Counted from the first letter of the stretch, positions 34,986-46,920 are shown. The stretch: 64,000 nucleotides of DNA from Dipteronia dyeriana (GCA_032871835.1 CM065297.1:27537598-27601597), one strand, 5' to 3'. The notes: a model not told the origin generated them from the sequence alone. Numbers and translations: made by a program.

Positions 34986-35640
34986 CTCTGGAGTGTTCGG
35001 GAAGACTCTCTTCTATACAGTTCTCCTTTGATCAATGTGTATCTTATTGACCGGTGCCTGGCACGTTTGGCTTCTAGAGGATCTTTCAGGATTATGCCTT
35101 CTAGGTATCTTTTCAACTGAGTCATCCAACCGTCTAGCGGTGTTCGGATTTCTGAGATTTCCAAGTTTTTTGACTCAACTATACTCGATCTGAGAAGATG
35201 TGTGACCGGAATAGTTTTTGGCCCGATTATGGTTATTATTGATGCTAGTTTGGACAAAGCATCAGCCTTTTCATTCTCTTCCCTGGGAATCTGGACAATC
35301 TGATATTCCTTGAATTTTTGAAGGAGTTGTTTTGCTATGTCTCGATAAGCTATCATTCATTCATCTCTACCTTGGTATTCGTCCAGGACTTGGTTGACGA
35401 TTACCAGTGAGTCACTGAATATCTCGACCTCATCTGCTCCGAGGGCAATGCATACTCTAAGTCCAGCTAGTAACACCTCGTACTCGGCTTGATTATTTGT
35501 TGCTTTGAAATAGAATCTCATGGCACATTCAACGTCATCTCCTTCCGGGGTGCATACTACAATTCCTGCCCCGCTGCCATGAGTGTTCAAGGAACCATCG
35601 ACATATAATCTCCACGAGAAACTCTTGCCCAACATCCTTT
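34986..35640 (-). pseudogene. pol: second (archaeal-type) RNase H of element G
   Basis: Two abutting open stretches cover it. 35635-35357 contains FSWRLYVDGSLNTHGSGAG, then ATNNQAEYEVLLAGLRVC and DEVEIFSDSLVIV. 35356-34986 contains the IPREENEKADALSKLAS end and the linker to integrase. The catalytic D (YVDGS), E (QAEYE) and D (FSDS) are visible. A stop between DEYQGRDE and MIAYRD separates the halves. Confidence 0.85.
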
Positions 35641-36951
35641 TTGCTTCCAGGTTTGGTTCTATAAATTCTGCCTACAAAATCTGCTACAGCCTGGCCTTTG
35701 AGGGATGTCCTAGGGATGTACTAAATATCAAATTAACTTAGCTCGATTGCCTATTTGGTTATTCTTCCTGAAATTTCTGGCTTCTGAAAGATTTGCTTAA
35801 GTGGGCAGTCGGTGAGGACCTGAATTGTATGAGCCTGAGAGTATTGTCTCAGCTTCCTTGCTGCCGAAACCAATGCTAAGGCCATTTTTTATGCATGTGA
35901 ATACCTGGTTTCAACTGGAAGAAGTGTCTTGCTGGTATAGTATACTGGCCTCTGTACTCCATCTTCAGTTCTGACTAGAACTGAGCTTGCTGCTAATTCC
36001 ATAATTGATAATTACAGGTGGAGTATTTCTCCCATTTTTGGTTTTTAATGGATAAGAGCTTGCCCTAGGTACTCTTTGATTTTAGGAACGCCTGCTTGCA
36101 TTCTTCGTTCCATTCAAGTCCTTTTCCTTTTTTAATTACGTTAAAAAAGGGAGCACATTTATCTGTGGCCTTTGAAATAAATCTCTACAAGGAGGCTAAG
36201 CATCCTGTTAAGCGTTGCACTTCTTATAGCGTCCTTGGTGAGGTCATTTTTTGAAGGGCTTAGATCTTCTCAGGGTGAACTTGGAAACCCAGGAACCTTC
36301 ATGAAGGAACTCAAAATAGGTATTTGTTCGGATTCAACTTCATCTGATATCCCCTCAAGACATCGAATGTTTCCCGCAGGTTTGAAGCATGCCTGTCTGC
36401 CGAGATGCTCTTGGTCAATGTGTTATCTATGTAAACTTCCATGTTTCTTCCTATTTGACGTGTGAAGATTATGTTGACCAGTCTTTGGTATGTTGTTCAT
36501 GCATTCTTTACCCAAAGGGCATTATTGTGTAACAGTATAAGCTATGATCAGTTGTGAATGCCGTTTTTTCCTCATCAGTCATATTCATCCGGATTTGGTT
36601 ATACCCTGAGTAAGCGTCCATGAAACTGTGTAATTCGTGGCCTGACGTGGCATTAACCAGTTTGTCTATCCTTGGCAGTGGAAAACTGTCTTTTGGGCAG
36701 ACTTTATTTAGGTCCGAGAAGTCTACGCACATTCTCCACTGACCATTTTTCTTCTGGACAAGGACCACATTGGCTACCCACTGAGGGTAGCTGATCTCTC
36801 TAATTGATCCTATAGCGGGTAACTTCTCCACTTCTTGCTTTATCGCCTGACTTCTTTCGAGGTTAAAAGATCTTCTTTTTTGTATTACTGGTTTTACATT
36901 TGGGTCCACTGCAAGATGATGTGATATTATTCGGGCATCTATCCCTACCAC
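35641..36951 (-). pseudogene. pol: reverse transcriptase and first RNase H of element G
   Basis: The open start 36951-36508 runs from VGIDARIISHHLAVDPN through RRSFNLERSQAIKQEVEKL, RMCVDFSDLNKVCPKDSFP and SFMDAYSGYNQI to IMPFG, all classic Ty3 RT motifs. The catalytic YVDD equivalent at about 36422-36436 reads VYIDN, losing the second Asp. Palm and connection motifs and the first RNase H follow in broken frames to about 35700. Confidence 0.87.
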
Positions 36952-37080
36952 GTCTTCATGACTCTAGACGAACACAGATTACTACATTGAGAATATCAAC
37001 AGAACTACCATTGTCTATTAAAATTCTTCTGACTTCTCTATGTCCAATTCGGGCACTTATGACGAGGGCGTCATTCGGTC
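36952..37080 (-). pseudogene. pol: protease remnant of element G
   Basis: IGHREVRRILIDNGSSVDIL has an intact D-N-G-S-S active site (37001-37015). Only about 50 bases later the sequence is already at the RT N-terminus. In D this distance is about 700 bases, so most of the protease and the linker have been deleted in G. Confidence 0.75.
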
Positions 37081-37329
37081 GAAAATCGACTCCGTGTGAG
37101 TCCACCTCTGTGAATATTATGTGGTCTCATCCTTCCTTTACCCTTTTCGGGGTCTGGTTCGATGGAGTTGACATCAAAGTTCTGCCTTGCCTCTACCGCT
37201 TATGGGATTTCCTAAGTTTGCTCCCGGTTACTTCTTCTAGTTTATGGTCCTCCGAAGATTGTTTGTATTACTTCATTGGCCTCAGGACTGGCCATTTTGT
37301 TCTGGCCAGAACTATGGTCGACCATGGTC

Positions 37330-39035
37330 TCTTTCTTCACCTCTGACTTCTCATCTTTTTTCAGGATTATATCTTGTAGGTGTCCTTCCCGAATAAGAGT
37401 CTCTATGTAGTCTGTAAGCTGGTAACATTTGGAAGTCTCATAACCGGTTTCCTTATGGAATCTGTAGTACTTTGTTGTATCTCGGCGAGCAAACTGAGAC
37501 TGTCGGTTGCGGCTCCTTTACCATATTTTTTCTTCTAATAGGGCCAGGATCTCCTCCTGCTTTTTCGGGAGAGGGGTGTAGTTTGTGTGTTTTCCTCGAA
37601 ATTTCTCCGTGGTCTAGTCAGCATTACGTCCTTTTCCCCTATCCTTGCTTCTTTCTTTGTTGCTTCCTTTTTGTTTTCCTTTGTAGTTCTGTACCTTTGA
37701 CTCTGTGTCTTTTTGTTCGGGTCTCCTCCCATACATGTAGCATCCTCATGTGTCTAACTCCTATTCTTCGGCTAGTGCATATCCTCCAGCCATGTCCATC
37801 ATGTCTGCATATCTGGTTAAACGGACCCTTCTTAGGTCAAAAGATAGTCGTCCATTTTGTAAATTGTTTATAAATGCGGAAATTATTGCTTCATTATTTG
37901 CACTGCCGATTTTTGAGACCGTCTGGCCGAATCTCCCCAGGTATTTTTTCAATGACTCATCTTTCCTTGTTTCAACTGAGAAAGGTAAGCCACTGATATT
38001 TTCCCTGTGTACATTGCCCAAAAATTGTCTTGAGAAACTTCTGCTTAACTCACCGAAACTTCTGATGCTTGCCGGGGCCAACCTTCCGAACCATCTTGAG
38101 CTTGCGTCTCCCAAAGTTTATGGAAAGTTGAAACATAGTAAAGGGTCGATGTGGGCATACTGAGCCATAGCGCTTTTATACCGTCTGACATGTTCTTTAG
38201 GATCTGTATCCTTCTTGAATTGTTCCACATGTGGCATCCTGAACCTTTATGGGAATGGGATTCGCAGGATGTCCCTAGTGACTGGACTATCAGAATCATC
38301 GTCAGATAAGTCATTATATCCATATCGCCTAACCAGCGCATCCATTTGACGCCTGTTGTTTTCGACTTCTCGGGTCAGGCTTTGAATCATAACATCTCTG
38401 TCTCCCACCGGTTCTCCATGATAGTTAAACGGTCTGATGATCGCCATGATTGTTTCCTGCTTATCTTCATCCTGTATCCGAGTATCGTGAGCTAACCCTT
38501 GTAGGTGAATGGTTCCATGACAGCGCTTGTGATGGTGACGATCGTTATCCTCTGTTGACGATGACCGATCCCTAAGCCGGTCATATTTTTGGTGTCTATC
38601 TCGATCCACCTGACCATGATTCCGCCTTTGGCATGGTTCTTCGGGTGTTTCACGATCCCTGTCCTGGGTTCGTGTTTTACCCCCATATAGATTGTTTTGA
38701 TCTGAGTTCCTAGCAACTACTGGAGCATCTGGTTATGGCCCAACTATTACCGAATGCAGCCCTGTAGGCAGAGGGTTTGGTGGGTGCGCCTCATCCGCGG
38801 CCAATAGATTTACTCCTTCCCTCGCCGCGTCTGTCAGTAGTTGTTGTAATGCCTCACGGAAACATCGTGCTACGTCCTCACTAGTATGAGGGATTTGTTG
38901 GATACCCAACAGGGATGCTGGTTGGTTCTCGGTGGTTATGGTGGGATCTCGTGAGCTCCCGCCAATATGACCATTATCTGGAGATTTTTGGATGTCCCCA
39001 AAATTGTTTCTGCTTTTGCTTCCAGCCATTACTTT
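37330..39035 (-). pseudogene. gag: gag of element G
   Basis: It starts near 39029 (MAGSKSRNN) with a low-complexity, arginine- and aspartate-rich N-terminal part (to about 38250). The Retrotrans_gag core at 38114-37761 reads WFGRLAPASIRSFGELS, FSRQFLGN, and DESLKKYLGRFGQTVSKIG. The knuckle region near 37480-37340 reads YYRFHKETGYETSKCYQL, with the first Cys and the central His of the usual CX2-H..GH..C pattern replaced by Tyr. Frameshifts join these stretches. The plus-strand ORFs here (37472-38163) are antisense shadows. Confidence 0.8.
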
Positions 39036-39061
39036 AAATCAGATCGACGGTTCAAGGAGAC

Positions 39062-39081
39062 CGCCCCTTCTTCTATCGCCA
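39062..39081 (-). other. primer binding site of element G
   Basis: On the minus strand TTGGCGATAGAAGAAGGGGC follows the LTR end CAACA by two bases. It is the same type as D and M. Confidence 0.65.
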
Positions 39082-39083
39082 AT

Positions 39084-39941
39084 TGTTGTCGTCGATTCCT
39101 CAATGGGTAAGAAAGTCAACAAGATTGGATTCAGTTGTGACCTGTCAAAGAGAAAGAGAAAGAGAAAGAGAAAGAGAAAGAGAAAGAGAAAGAGAATGCA
39201 ATTTGAAGCTAATTAGACGAGTTTACGTGGTAAAACTCTGGTGATCGGAGAAACATCCACGGGTGGTTGAATAAACAACCGAGCCAAACTTCACTATTGA
39301 AATAAAGAATTACATCACTCGATCTCTCTTTTTCCTCTCTGCTCGTGATTCTGTCTCCCTCCAACAATGAGATTATGGGTTTATTTATATTTGCATAGAA
39401 CCCTATTCCTCGTTGTACAAGTAATGAAAGATTTTTGTATTTAGTTACAATTTGGTTGCTTTTTGGAGTCATTTTTTACTTTCCTATTTCGTAGATTGTA
39501 TGGAGATCGAATGAGACTCTAGAGATACAGTCAGTTTAGGACTTTATTTCCTTATAAATGTGCAGTCTTCTTGAAGAAGTAAAGTATTGCCCGATTTGGA
39601 ACCTGTTTTCTGTTTGGTACTTTATTCTTTTAGGAATTCTTCTTGACATGGATGTCTTTGCGTATTTGAGCATGACTCTTGGTATACCCATGTGTGAATT
39701 ATGTATTGGACTTCTTTATTCGGGTTTTCTCGTTCTTGTCCCAAGTAGAATATGACGTCACTTGGTCGTGCGTAGGTCTTGACCTGCCGAATACCTATAT
39801 TCGGACTTACTTGGATTCGTATACCTTAGTGATATCTTGAAGGATATTTTCTGAATGCCTATTCGGATATCTACATGGCAATCTTAAGGTACTATCCACC
39901 TTGTCAATGACGTGTACATTTGATAAAATATACCTATAACA
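39084..39941 (-). repeat. 5' LTR of element G
   Basis: 858 bases, plus-strand TGTTGTCG...CTATAACA. It matches 27777-28588 throughout. It carries eight AAAGAG units at 39147-39194, which explains 30 of the 46 bases of length difference. Confidence 0.88.
39147..39194 (+). repeat. (AAAGAG)8 microsatellite
   Basis: Eight perfect hexamers, against three at 27840-27857 in the sister LTR. Confidence 0.95.
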
Positions 39942-40900
39942 ATAAATAATAGGAATTTATTTATCTAGTCAAATCAAAAAGTATTTGATTTCTATTAAAC
40001 TCTAGCTGACAATTGGTCAAATTAGGAAGTTTTAATTTAGTCACAATTTAATTCAATAATTGGTTATTGAAGAAATACACTATTTGAGTTGGATAAGGAG
40101 TCTTGGTGTTGAAAAGAATTCTTCTTTGAAAAGGATTCTTGGTCACCAAGTAAATCCTCATAAGAAAATGATTCTTGCCCACCAAGTAAATCATTCTTAG
40201 GAGAGGATTTGGTCTCCTATATATTCTACGTATTAAATTCGGCCAAGCTAATAATTTTACTAGAAAAATGCAGCCAAGGCTAGGTTTTATTCAAGAAGAA
40301 AATTCGGCCTAGGCTAGGATTTATACAAGGGTAAAATTCGACCAAGAGAGAATTTTAAGCGTAGAGAATTTGGTTCTTACTCTAGATAAATTCGTCCAAC
40401 TCTAAAGATTGGTGTGTGAAAATTTGGCAAAGAATAAAAGGAAGAAAGAAGATTTTGTTTTCGATAGTGCACTAGTATCCTTTACATTAAAAGGTTTTGT
40501 TTACAACATCAAATATAGGTTCACGCGAGTTTCAATCAAATTGATTGATAATTCACAAGTGACCTAACGTTCTTTATTTTTATTTTTTTTGTCAGAATTA
40601 TTATGACGAACAAAGAAAGAGATTTTGTTTGTTTTTATCCTCAGATATAAACTTTAAAGAAAGGGAGCCCACACTCCTGGGTGATTCACGTTCGTGATTG
40701 GATTAGAAGATCTTGTGGATTCAATTCGACGCTAGTTCAATCGTCACGAGAAAAAAAATGTACGATACTTTTAATATATATATATATATGTCAATTAATC
40801 TAGGATTAAGGTTCTTTCTATTAAAGGGAAAAAAATTAATATACCAAACCTTCATTCTACGCTTCCGCCACGTGTTGAACCGATTTTTCACTACATCTTT

Positions 40901-41118
40901 AACATAGTGGATTTTTCTCACCATCGCCGGTAACCGTGGATGTTTTCTCACCATCGCCGGTAACCGTGGATGTTTTCTCACCTTGGGGTTTTACCACAAG
41001 AAATATTGTGTCTAGGTTTATTTTCTCTCTCTCTCTTGTAGTTTACTGTTCATCTTTATTTATGTTTACTTGTGTGACACGTGGTAAATTATAAGTGATC
41101 CAAAAATCACCTTCAACA
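40901..41118 (+). repeat. 3' LTR of element D, right part
   Basis: It resumes D's LTR after insertion F (AACATAG...) and ends TTCAACA, followed by the target duplication GATAC. A 31-bp tandem duplication (about 40914-40980, CTCACCATCGCCGGTAACCG) is absent from the 5' LTR. Confidence 0.85.
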
Positions 41119-41978
41119 GATACATTATTTAAATGAAGCACGTGCGTACAAATTGTAAATCCTAACCACCATCAAGCATTAACATTCCACAGAATTGAAC
41201 AGAATGGGATATGATAACCCCCAAACCATTTTCACTATATGCTCAACCTTGTACAAGTATGTGTATATGTACTACCTCCAAACCAAATGGGCTATATATG
41301 AGCAATATGATTCTGTACACTTATATATACTCTCAAGAGAGCCATCGGCTCATTCATATGAAAAATGAATAGAACAATAAATGCATGATCAAATAATCCT
41401 CAATATGCAAAATATCATCATCTAAATATTCCTTGACACACTCATCCCAACATTATTCCATGAAAGCAAATAAAAATTAAAAGACAAAACATAATTTAAA
41501 AATTTTTAAAATGAGTTCAAGAAAGTAAAATTTAAGTGGGATGCCTTCTTGCAAGCTTCTCCTACTAAGGTAAGGCTCTCGCTCTTTTTATGAGCACTCT
41601 TGACCTGCTTGTCCCTCTCAAATGCACAAGTTATTGTTGTTTCCTACCAAGAGATAAATAGTCTTACATTGATACACAAGCAGTAAGAAATTCACTTCCT
41701 CCATAAGCTTTAGATTATCTGTCGCACTATAAAACATATCAGAAAGTTCAGGCAAGCTAGATTTTTCTAAATACTTTGAGTTTCCAAACCAAAGTTGCAA
41801 CACCATTTTTTTATTGAAAAGAAACAATCTAACAAGATAAACAAATCCCACAATAAATTTTACCCCAAACCTATTTCTTTCTCTCCTCTCAATTATCAAG
41901 CACAATTTCACACATAAATGGAAAGAGAAATAATAGATTAAAGAAGGAAAAATAGATTGTGCAATTTTAAAACAAAAA
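41119..41978 (-). repeat. middle non-coding part of H
   Basis: It is the reverse complement of K at about 53.2-54.9 kb. The clearest match is around 41190-41290 against 54780-54900 (GGGATATGATAACCCC, CAAATGGG). It follows D's right target duplication and continues the sequence that stopped at 11600. Confidence 0.7.
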
Positions 41979-43007
41979 TGTTAATATCTATTTTTGACAA
42001 GGGCTCAAAGTGAAATTTTCTACTTGATTGGTACCGGGTAGGATATGCCTCCTGATACTAGGTGAAAATTACCTGTTACGATCTACCTCGAAGTACGGGG
42101 GTCTTATACAACCGAGGTACCTCGGTATCATTGTTGAAGCAAGATAAAACTCTTACACCTTCATAGACTACCCAACCGGTACCTGAGTACCCTGACACTA
42201 TTCTACTGTTTAATTGTGGCACATATCCTACCACACTAGCAGGAAGGAAGATGCTCATAAAGCTCCTAGATGATCATAAGCTCCGACACGATAGATCAAG
42301 TGCCACGTTGTTAGAATGATACCTCGAGGTACCTTGCCATCGAGAAGATCAAGCGCCACGACTCCAGGCCAATACCTGGAGGTATCTCACCCCTAAAAAA
42401 TGAAATCACAATCACTCTTCAAACCATAACAAGCTCCATGAAGACACTGCCATAATGCAAGAGTCCAGAAAAGAAACAAACACAATTGTGATCAAGATAT
42501 CCTCCACAAACAGATTCTCCAGGGTCAACTACAAAAAATAGAAAATCCCGCCTTATAAGGAAGGAGTTCAATCTAGTGATCTTCGGCTTGTACTCCAAGG
42601 AAAAACCCTAATGTCACCTTGCATAAATATAGGGGTAATAACGTAAAGAAAAGGATCAAAAAAATGACCCCTAGAACCTTAAGAGTTATCACTTAGTTCT
42701 ACAATCAGAATTAAGCCTAGCCATCAACATTGATAGTTGTATCCACTTATCGACATGTACGAGTTCGCCACCTCCAATTAGTTAAAGAGAAATGAGAGGA
42801 TTGAGAGTTGTTTTCATGTTACTACCCTTACTTCATTGTTGAATAAAATAACACCACTCGGCTCACAATCATTCTTTTCATACTTTTCATCCATTTTTAC
42901 ACGTGAAATGGGTACCAAAGGTATCTACCCTGACCGCGATCTACCTAGGTAGCGGTCCTGAGGGTGTTAACTGAGATTCCTCACCTATAGTGAATTTTTG
43001 GCTAACA
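41979..43007 (+). mobile_element. Tat-type solo LTR L
   Basis: 1029 bases, TGTTAATAT...GGCTAACA, related to the 3' LTR of element J over its right part. It is flanked by AAAAA on both sides (41974-41978 and 43008-43012). This fits a 5-bp TSD but is low complexity. It interrupts H between the gag end and the non-coding tract. Confidence 0.65.
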
Positions 43008-43012
43008 AAAAA

Positions 43013-43371
43013 TAATGCATAAAAATGAGATGCACAAAAGAAGATTTCTACATTATGTACTTGTGCTAGGGGTGTCATCAACTAAAGGAGGTTTCACTAA
43101 GTTTGGAAATTGATTCTTTTTCATGACCCAAATAAGTTTTGATTCCCCTTTTCCATGGCATTGAATCTATCTTGGTAAACCAAGTCTTTTCTTACCCAAA
43201 TTTTCTTGATCCTAGGTGGTCTCTTCCTATTCCTAGGCTTCTCAACCCATATCATCCTAACATCCCTATAATTCTCTCTATATTTAAAATTACCTCGTGT
43301 GTTATGCCTTGTATATGCATGGCCTAAAGGTCTAGTGTGACCTATCTCATGGTAAAGGTGGCACACGGTGA
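43013..43371 (-). pseudogene. gag: gag C-terminus of H with variant zinc knuckle
   Basis: The minus-strand frame reads CHLYHEIGHTRPLGHAYT and then PPRIKKIWVRKD. K has the parallel CYFCSRRKHFKDEHF and PPRVKKIWVRKG at about 52950-53090. Both resemble the CX2CX4HX4C nucleic-acid-binding knuckle of retrotransposon gag. In H the second Cys is Tyr. In both copies the last Cys appears as His or is displaced. The frame continues from 45497-45540 once copia LTR C and one TSD copy are removed. Confidence 0.6.
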
Positions 43372-45491
43372 TGTAGGGAAAATCGCATAACGAAAGCGTG
43401 AACAAATAAAAATTAGGATTTTGGTATAAATAAAAAAAATCCCTTTATAATAACAAGAACCTTAACCCTAAATTAATTGATGTATATAAAAAGTATCGCA
43501 CCTTTTTTTTCATGACGATTGGACTAGCATCGAATTGAATCTGCAAGATCTTCCAATCTAATCACGAACGTGAATCACCTAGGAGTGTGGGCTCCCTTTC
43601 TTTAAATTGTATATCTGAGGATGGAAACAGACAAAATCTTATTCTTTGTTAGTCACAGTAATCCTCCAAGAGAAAAACCAAGAACGTTCGGTCACTTGTG
43701 AATTATCAATCAATTTGATTGAAATTGCGTGAACCTTGATTCGATGTTATACGCAAAACCCTTTTGATGCAAAGGATACTAGTTTACTATCGAAAACAAA
43801 AATGTTCCCTCTTTTCTCTATGCTTGGCCGAATTCTGGACGAAGTTTTTTTTTTTATATATAACAATAAAAAACAACTTCTCACACCAAAAATTAAGGCT
43901 TGGTCGAAATTTACAAGTATATATATGAGACCAAATTCTCTCCTAAGAAGGATTTACTTGGTGGACAAAAATCCTTTCCTTTTGTGGATTTACTTGGTGG
44001 TTAAGAATTCTTTTCTAAAAAGAATTCTATACTACACCAAGACTCCTAATTCAACTCAATAGTGTATTTGTAACCATATTAAAGACTTCCTAATTTGATT
44101 AGATAAATAATTCCTTTTATTTATCTACTTATCAAATTTAGTCTTTAATATTAATTATACTACCAACAATAGTATAAAATTAGGAGACCTACTCGTACTA
44201 GAAAAAAAATTGACTTTTAATTAAATAATTAATTAATTACCAATTTAATTAATTTCCATTTAATTAAATAATAAAATAAAAATAATATAATTAAGCTATT
44301 TTAAATAGCCTTGCCGCCTAACACATATACATGGGTCAATATATTATTTTTCTTATTTTATTAAATCCATTGGACCTTAATAAAAGGTCCACATGTGAAC
44401 TAGACTCATTCTTACAAAAAAGAAACAAGTCCACATGCCTCAATACAATTCTAAATGGACACCTAAATTGGTTCGGTAGAATATATTAAGCTCCAATAGA
44501 CACAACCCAATCACAATCAACAAATGATTCACTTAGGTCCGATATATTAATTTTAGTTCATTCCACTAAAGAACTAAAATTGAACTCCTAAATAAAGATA
44601 GAATAAGCTAATATTTCTTACTCATACCCTAGACAACCTTATTGGAGAAAGTGTATCCTCGTGAAGAATACTAGTAATCGCCACGAGCTCATTGACCGCC
44701 TATAGCTCTCTAAGTTACTATATTTACTCATATGGCCACATTTTGAACTTGGATATTTTGACTTATCCATAAGCCATGATTCAGTAGACACTATTGAAAA
44801 CTTAACGTTAAGATTTAATATCCAATACCTAAAAACATCCATATGATGATATTCTACTTTCATTTAATAAATGGAGCCACGATGTCCATATCTATAAATG
44901 ATGTCCTCTATCGATTAACAAATGAATACCACCAAATTATCGAGGATAGACTATGCTATATAATCACACTCATTGATAGCTCAAATGATAACACTTGCAA
45001 CCATAAGTCCATCATTTATCTCAGGATTGAGATAGACTCTCCGATTGTCTTCAAATAAAAACTTTTATCCACTGACGATTCTAGATACAGTATTTCATTG
45101 TGATCAAATTCAATGCACCCAGTGCACTAGATTATTTTGCCCAAAGACACCACACTTTGATGATTTTAGACTCATCATAACACATTTGATCCCACTCAAA
45201 TGCTAGCAAAAGAATCTACAATGTTAACAAGATAAAGGCGCCCAACATTTATCTTAAGTTATGAATATTATTCAAGACTAACTAAAGAATTGTGTCTACC
45301 TCATACATATCTAGATGTATGAACAATTCATCTTTTCTCAAAGTCTTTTGACCTTATAATTATTTACTTTTGACAATTATAATAATTAAACTATAAATGC
45401 TATAAGATTTGTTAAACTAGAAATTATTTTATTAATATGAAATGATTGTCAAATACATTATTATACTCTTGTTATCGAGCATAATCGTACA
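43372..45491 (-). repeat. copia solo LTR C
   Basis: A 2120-bp copy of the same copia LTR family (TGTAGGG...CGTACA) with a perfect 5-bp duplication GGTGA (43367-43371 and 45492-45496). It splits gag of H just before the zinc knuckle. Confidence 0.87.
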
Positions 45492-46556
45492 GGTGATAGG
45501 GTTAGGAATGATACCTTGTTGGCAGGTCTTTATTGGAGGTGGGAATGAAGGATGCTTCATTTTTTTTTAGCCTTCCTCCTCCTTTCTTTGCTAGGATTTG
45601 GCTTGTTGATCTTGCCATCTGAACATCCTTGACTCGTATCAAGCCTCTCTTTTTTTGGAAGTGAAATTACTTCCTTCATATTTGCTTCAATTTCTTGCTT
45701 GGCTTTTGTAAGTTCTACAAGATGGTCAAGTTTCATCTTTTTCATTATCTCTAAAGCCTTGTCTTTTGTTTCAATTTTGGCTTGCATTAGCCGCATTCTT
45801 TTGGCAAAGTCCTCCTTACTCTCTCAAGGGTGTACTATTTTTGGCTTCAAGGATCTTCAATTGCATTTCTACCTTCTTGTTCTTGTTAGAAATGTCTTCT
45901 ATCTTTTTCCGGAGGATACCATTCTCTGCCTTGACCGATTCAATCTCAAATGTGAGCTTCTTGTTTCCTTGTTCAAGCTCATCAACTTTCACCCATTTCG
46001 AGGCTTTCTTTCCTTCAAATTCCTTCTTCATGAGCTGTAACTTCTTTTTAATTTCTTCTCTCATCTCTTCTTTCTCTTGGGAAGTTTTTATCCATTTCTC
46101 TTGAAGTAAATAGACTTTCTCTTCTAATCTCTTCAATTGATCTTGTTTTCTTTGGTTCTCTTCATCCACATTCACCTCCTTCTCAAATGCTTGTACAAAA
46201 GCATGTACAATGTTTCTTGTCTTCACTTGCTTGCAATCATCTAATGCACAACAACTCTTATAATCAATTTTGTTCTTTCCTTGCAACTCCTCGGCTAACA
46301 AACCTATCTGAACCTCGAGCCTATACATAGAAGCATTAATCTCAATTGTTCGTTGTTTGCTCTTCCAAATTTCTTTGTCCAACTTTTCTCTAGCTGCATG
46401 TTGCGAGGCTAGGAAATATTCTATCATCAGTTGAGTTGACTGTATGATATTCCTCATTTCTTCTTCAAATGATGTGCTCGTTGGTTAGTAAGATGAGAGA
46501 GACAACTGATAGATGTTGACTTCATTATAGCTCCATGAGGAATCTATGTGACACCT
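45492..46556 (-). pseudogene. gag: gag-like coiled-coil protein of H
   Basis: An open stretch 46457-45816 (about 210 residues) is rich in Glu, Lys, Gln and Leu with heptad spacing (QDQLKRLEEKVYLLQEKW, VESVKAENGILRKK-type segments). A second open stretch, 45796-45557, continues it after a stop or frameshift. K encodes a parallel helical region at 52280-52900. In both, the leader words CACATAGATTCCTCATGGAGC precede it. This is a gag-like protein with unusually long coiled coils. No capsid domain could be named by eye. It ends at copia LTR C and starts next to insertion I. Confidence 0.6.
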
Positions 46557-46758
46557 CGTTAGGTCTGTGAGTTTTGTTGGCATTATTCTATATCAAAACA
46601 ACATTTACTTTGTATTGTTTAGTTGTCTAGGATTCATGATGATTCAAGCTTCAAAGAAGAAATGACAGCTATTCAAGCAAGTTCAAGTCTTCAAAGGGAA
46701 AAGTGCTTCATGATTCTACAAAGGTATATTAAGACCTTTCTTTTCTCTTTCAAGGCTT

Positions 46759-46920
46759 AGGCACACACACACAAATCATACATATGTGTCCTTGCATCGT
46801 TGTGCATCATTATAGGCACACACACACAAATCATACATATGTGTCCCTACATCGTTGTGCATCATTATAGGCACACATACATAATTCATACATTTGTGTC
46901 ACTGCATCACTGTTCACTAT
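46759..46920 (+). repeat. 55-bp tandem triplication
   Basis: Three units start at 46759, 46814 and 46869, each AGGCACACA...CATACAT..TGTGTC...GCATC. The third is more diverged. Confidence 0.9.

Larger units (their letters stand above)
27777..39941 (-). mobile_element. Tat-lineage Ty3/gypsy retrotransposon G
   Basis: This is a minus-strand element inserted in LTR F with a perfect 5-bp TSD ATAAA (27772-27776 and 39942-39946). From right to left it has 5' LTR, PBS, gag, protease, RT/RNase H, second RNase H, integrase, spacer, antisense ORF, a copia insertion (B), PPT and 3' LTR. Gag-pol reads longer open stretches than in D, so G is probably younger, in line with its deeper nesting. It is still inactivated by stops, catalytic substitutions and a protease-RT deletion. 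Confidence 0.87.
26353..40895 (+). mobile_element. copia solo LTR F, itself split by element G
   Basis: It begins TGTTGGGATTATGC at 26353 and ends TTTTCACTACA at 40895. Flanking duplications are TCTTT at 26348-26352 and 40896-40900. With G (27777-39941) and one copy of G's TSD removed, about 2373 bases remain, the normal length for this family. It is therefore one LTR and not a two-LTR element. It lies opposite in orientation to copies A, B and C. Confidence 0.85.
11601..41118 (+). mobile_element. Tat-lineage Ty3/gypsy retrotransposon D
   Basis: This is a complete but dead element carrying nested insertions. A 5-bp duplication GATAC flanks it (11596-11600 and 41119-41123). The order is 5' LTR, PBS, gag, protease, RT, RNase H, second RNase H, integrase, spacer, antisense ORF, PPT, 3' LTR. 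Copia solo LTR A splits gag from protease. The 3' LTR is split by copia solo LTR F, which in turn contains element G. Domain order, dual RNase H and the antisense ORF place it in the Tat lineage. All coding parts carry stops and shifts. Confidence 0.85.

Noticed and set aside
36900..38163. Plus-strand ORFs up to 148 codons
   Set aside because: They are antisense shadows of G's RT, protease and gag, which carry clear family motifs on the minus strand.
26353..40895. F read as a complete 14.5-kb copia element with two LTRs
   Set aside because: The two pieces are left and right parts of one LTR and join when G is removed. They are not two copies of the same LTR.
16071..45058. Repeated 71-codon ORF (ATNGATxxISINEVLYRL type) in E1, A and C as a conserved small gene
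   Set aside because: It recurs because it lies in the copia LTR and it is broken in copy B. No start context or domain supports a gene.
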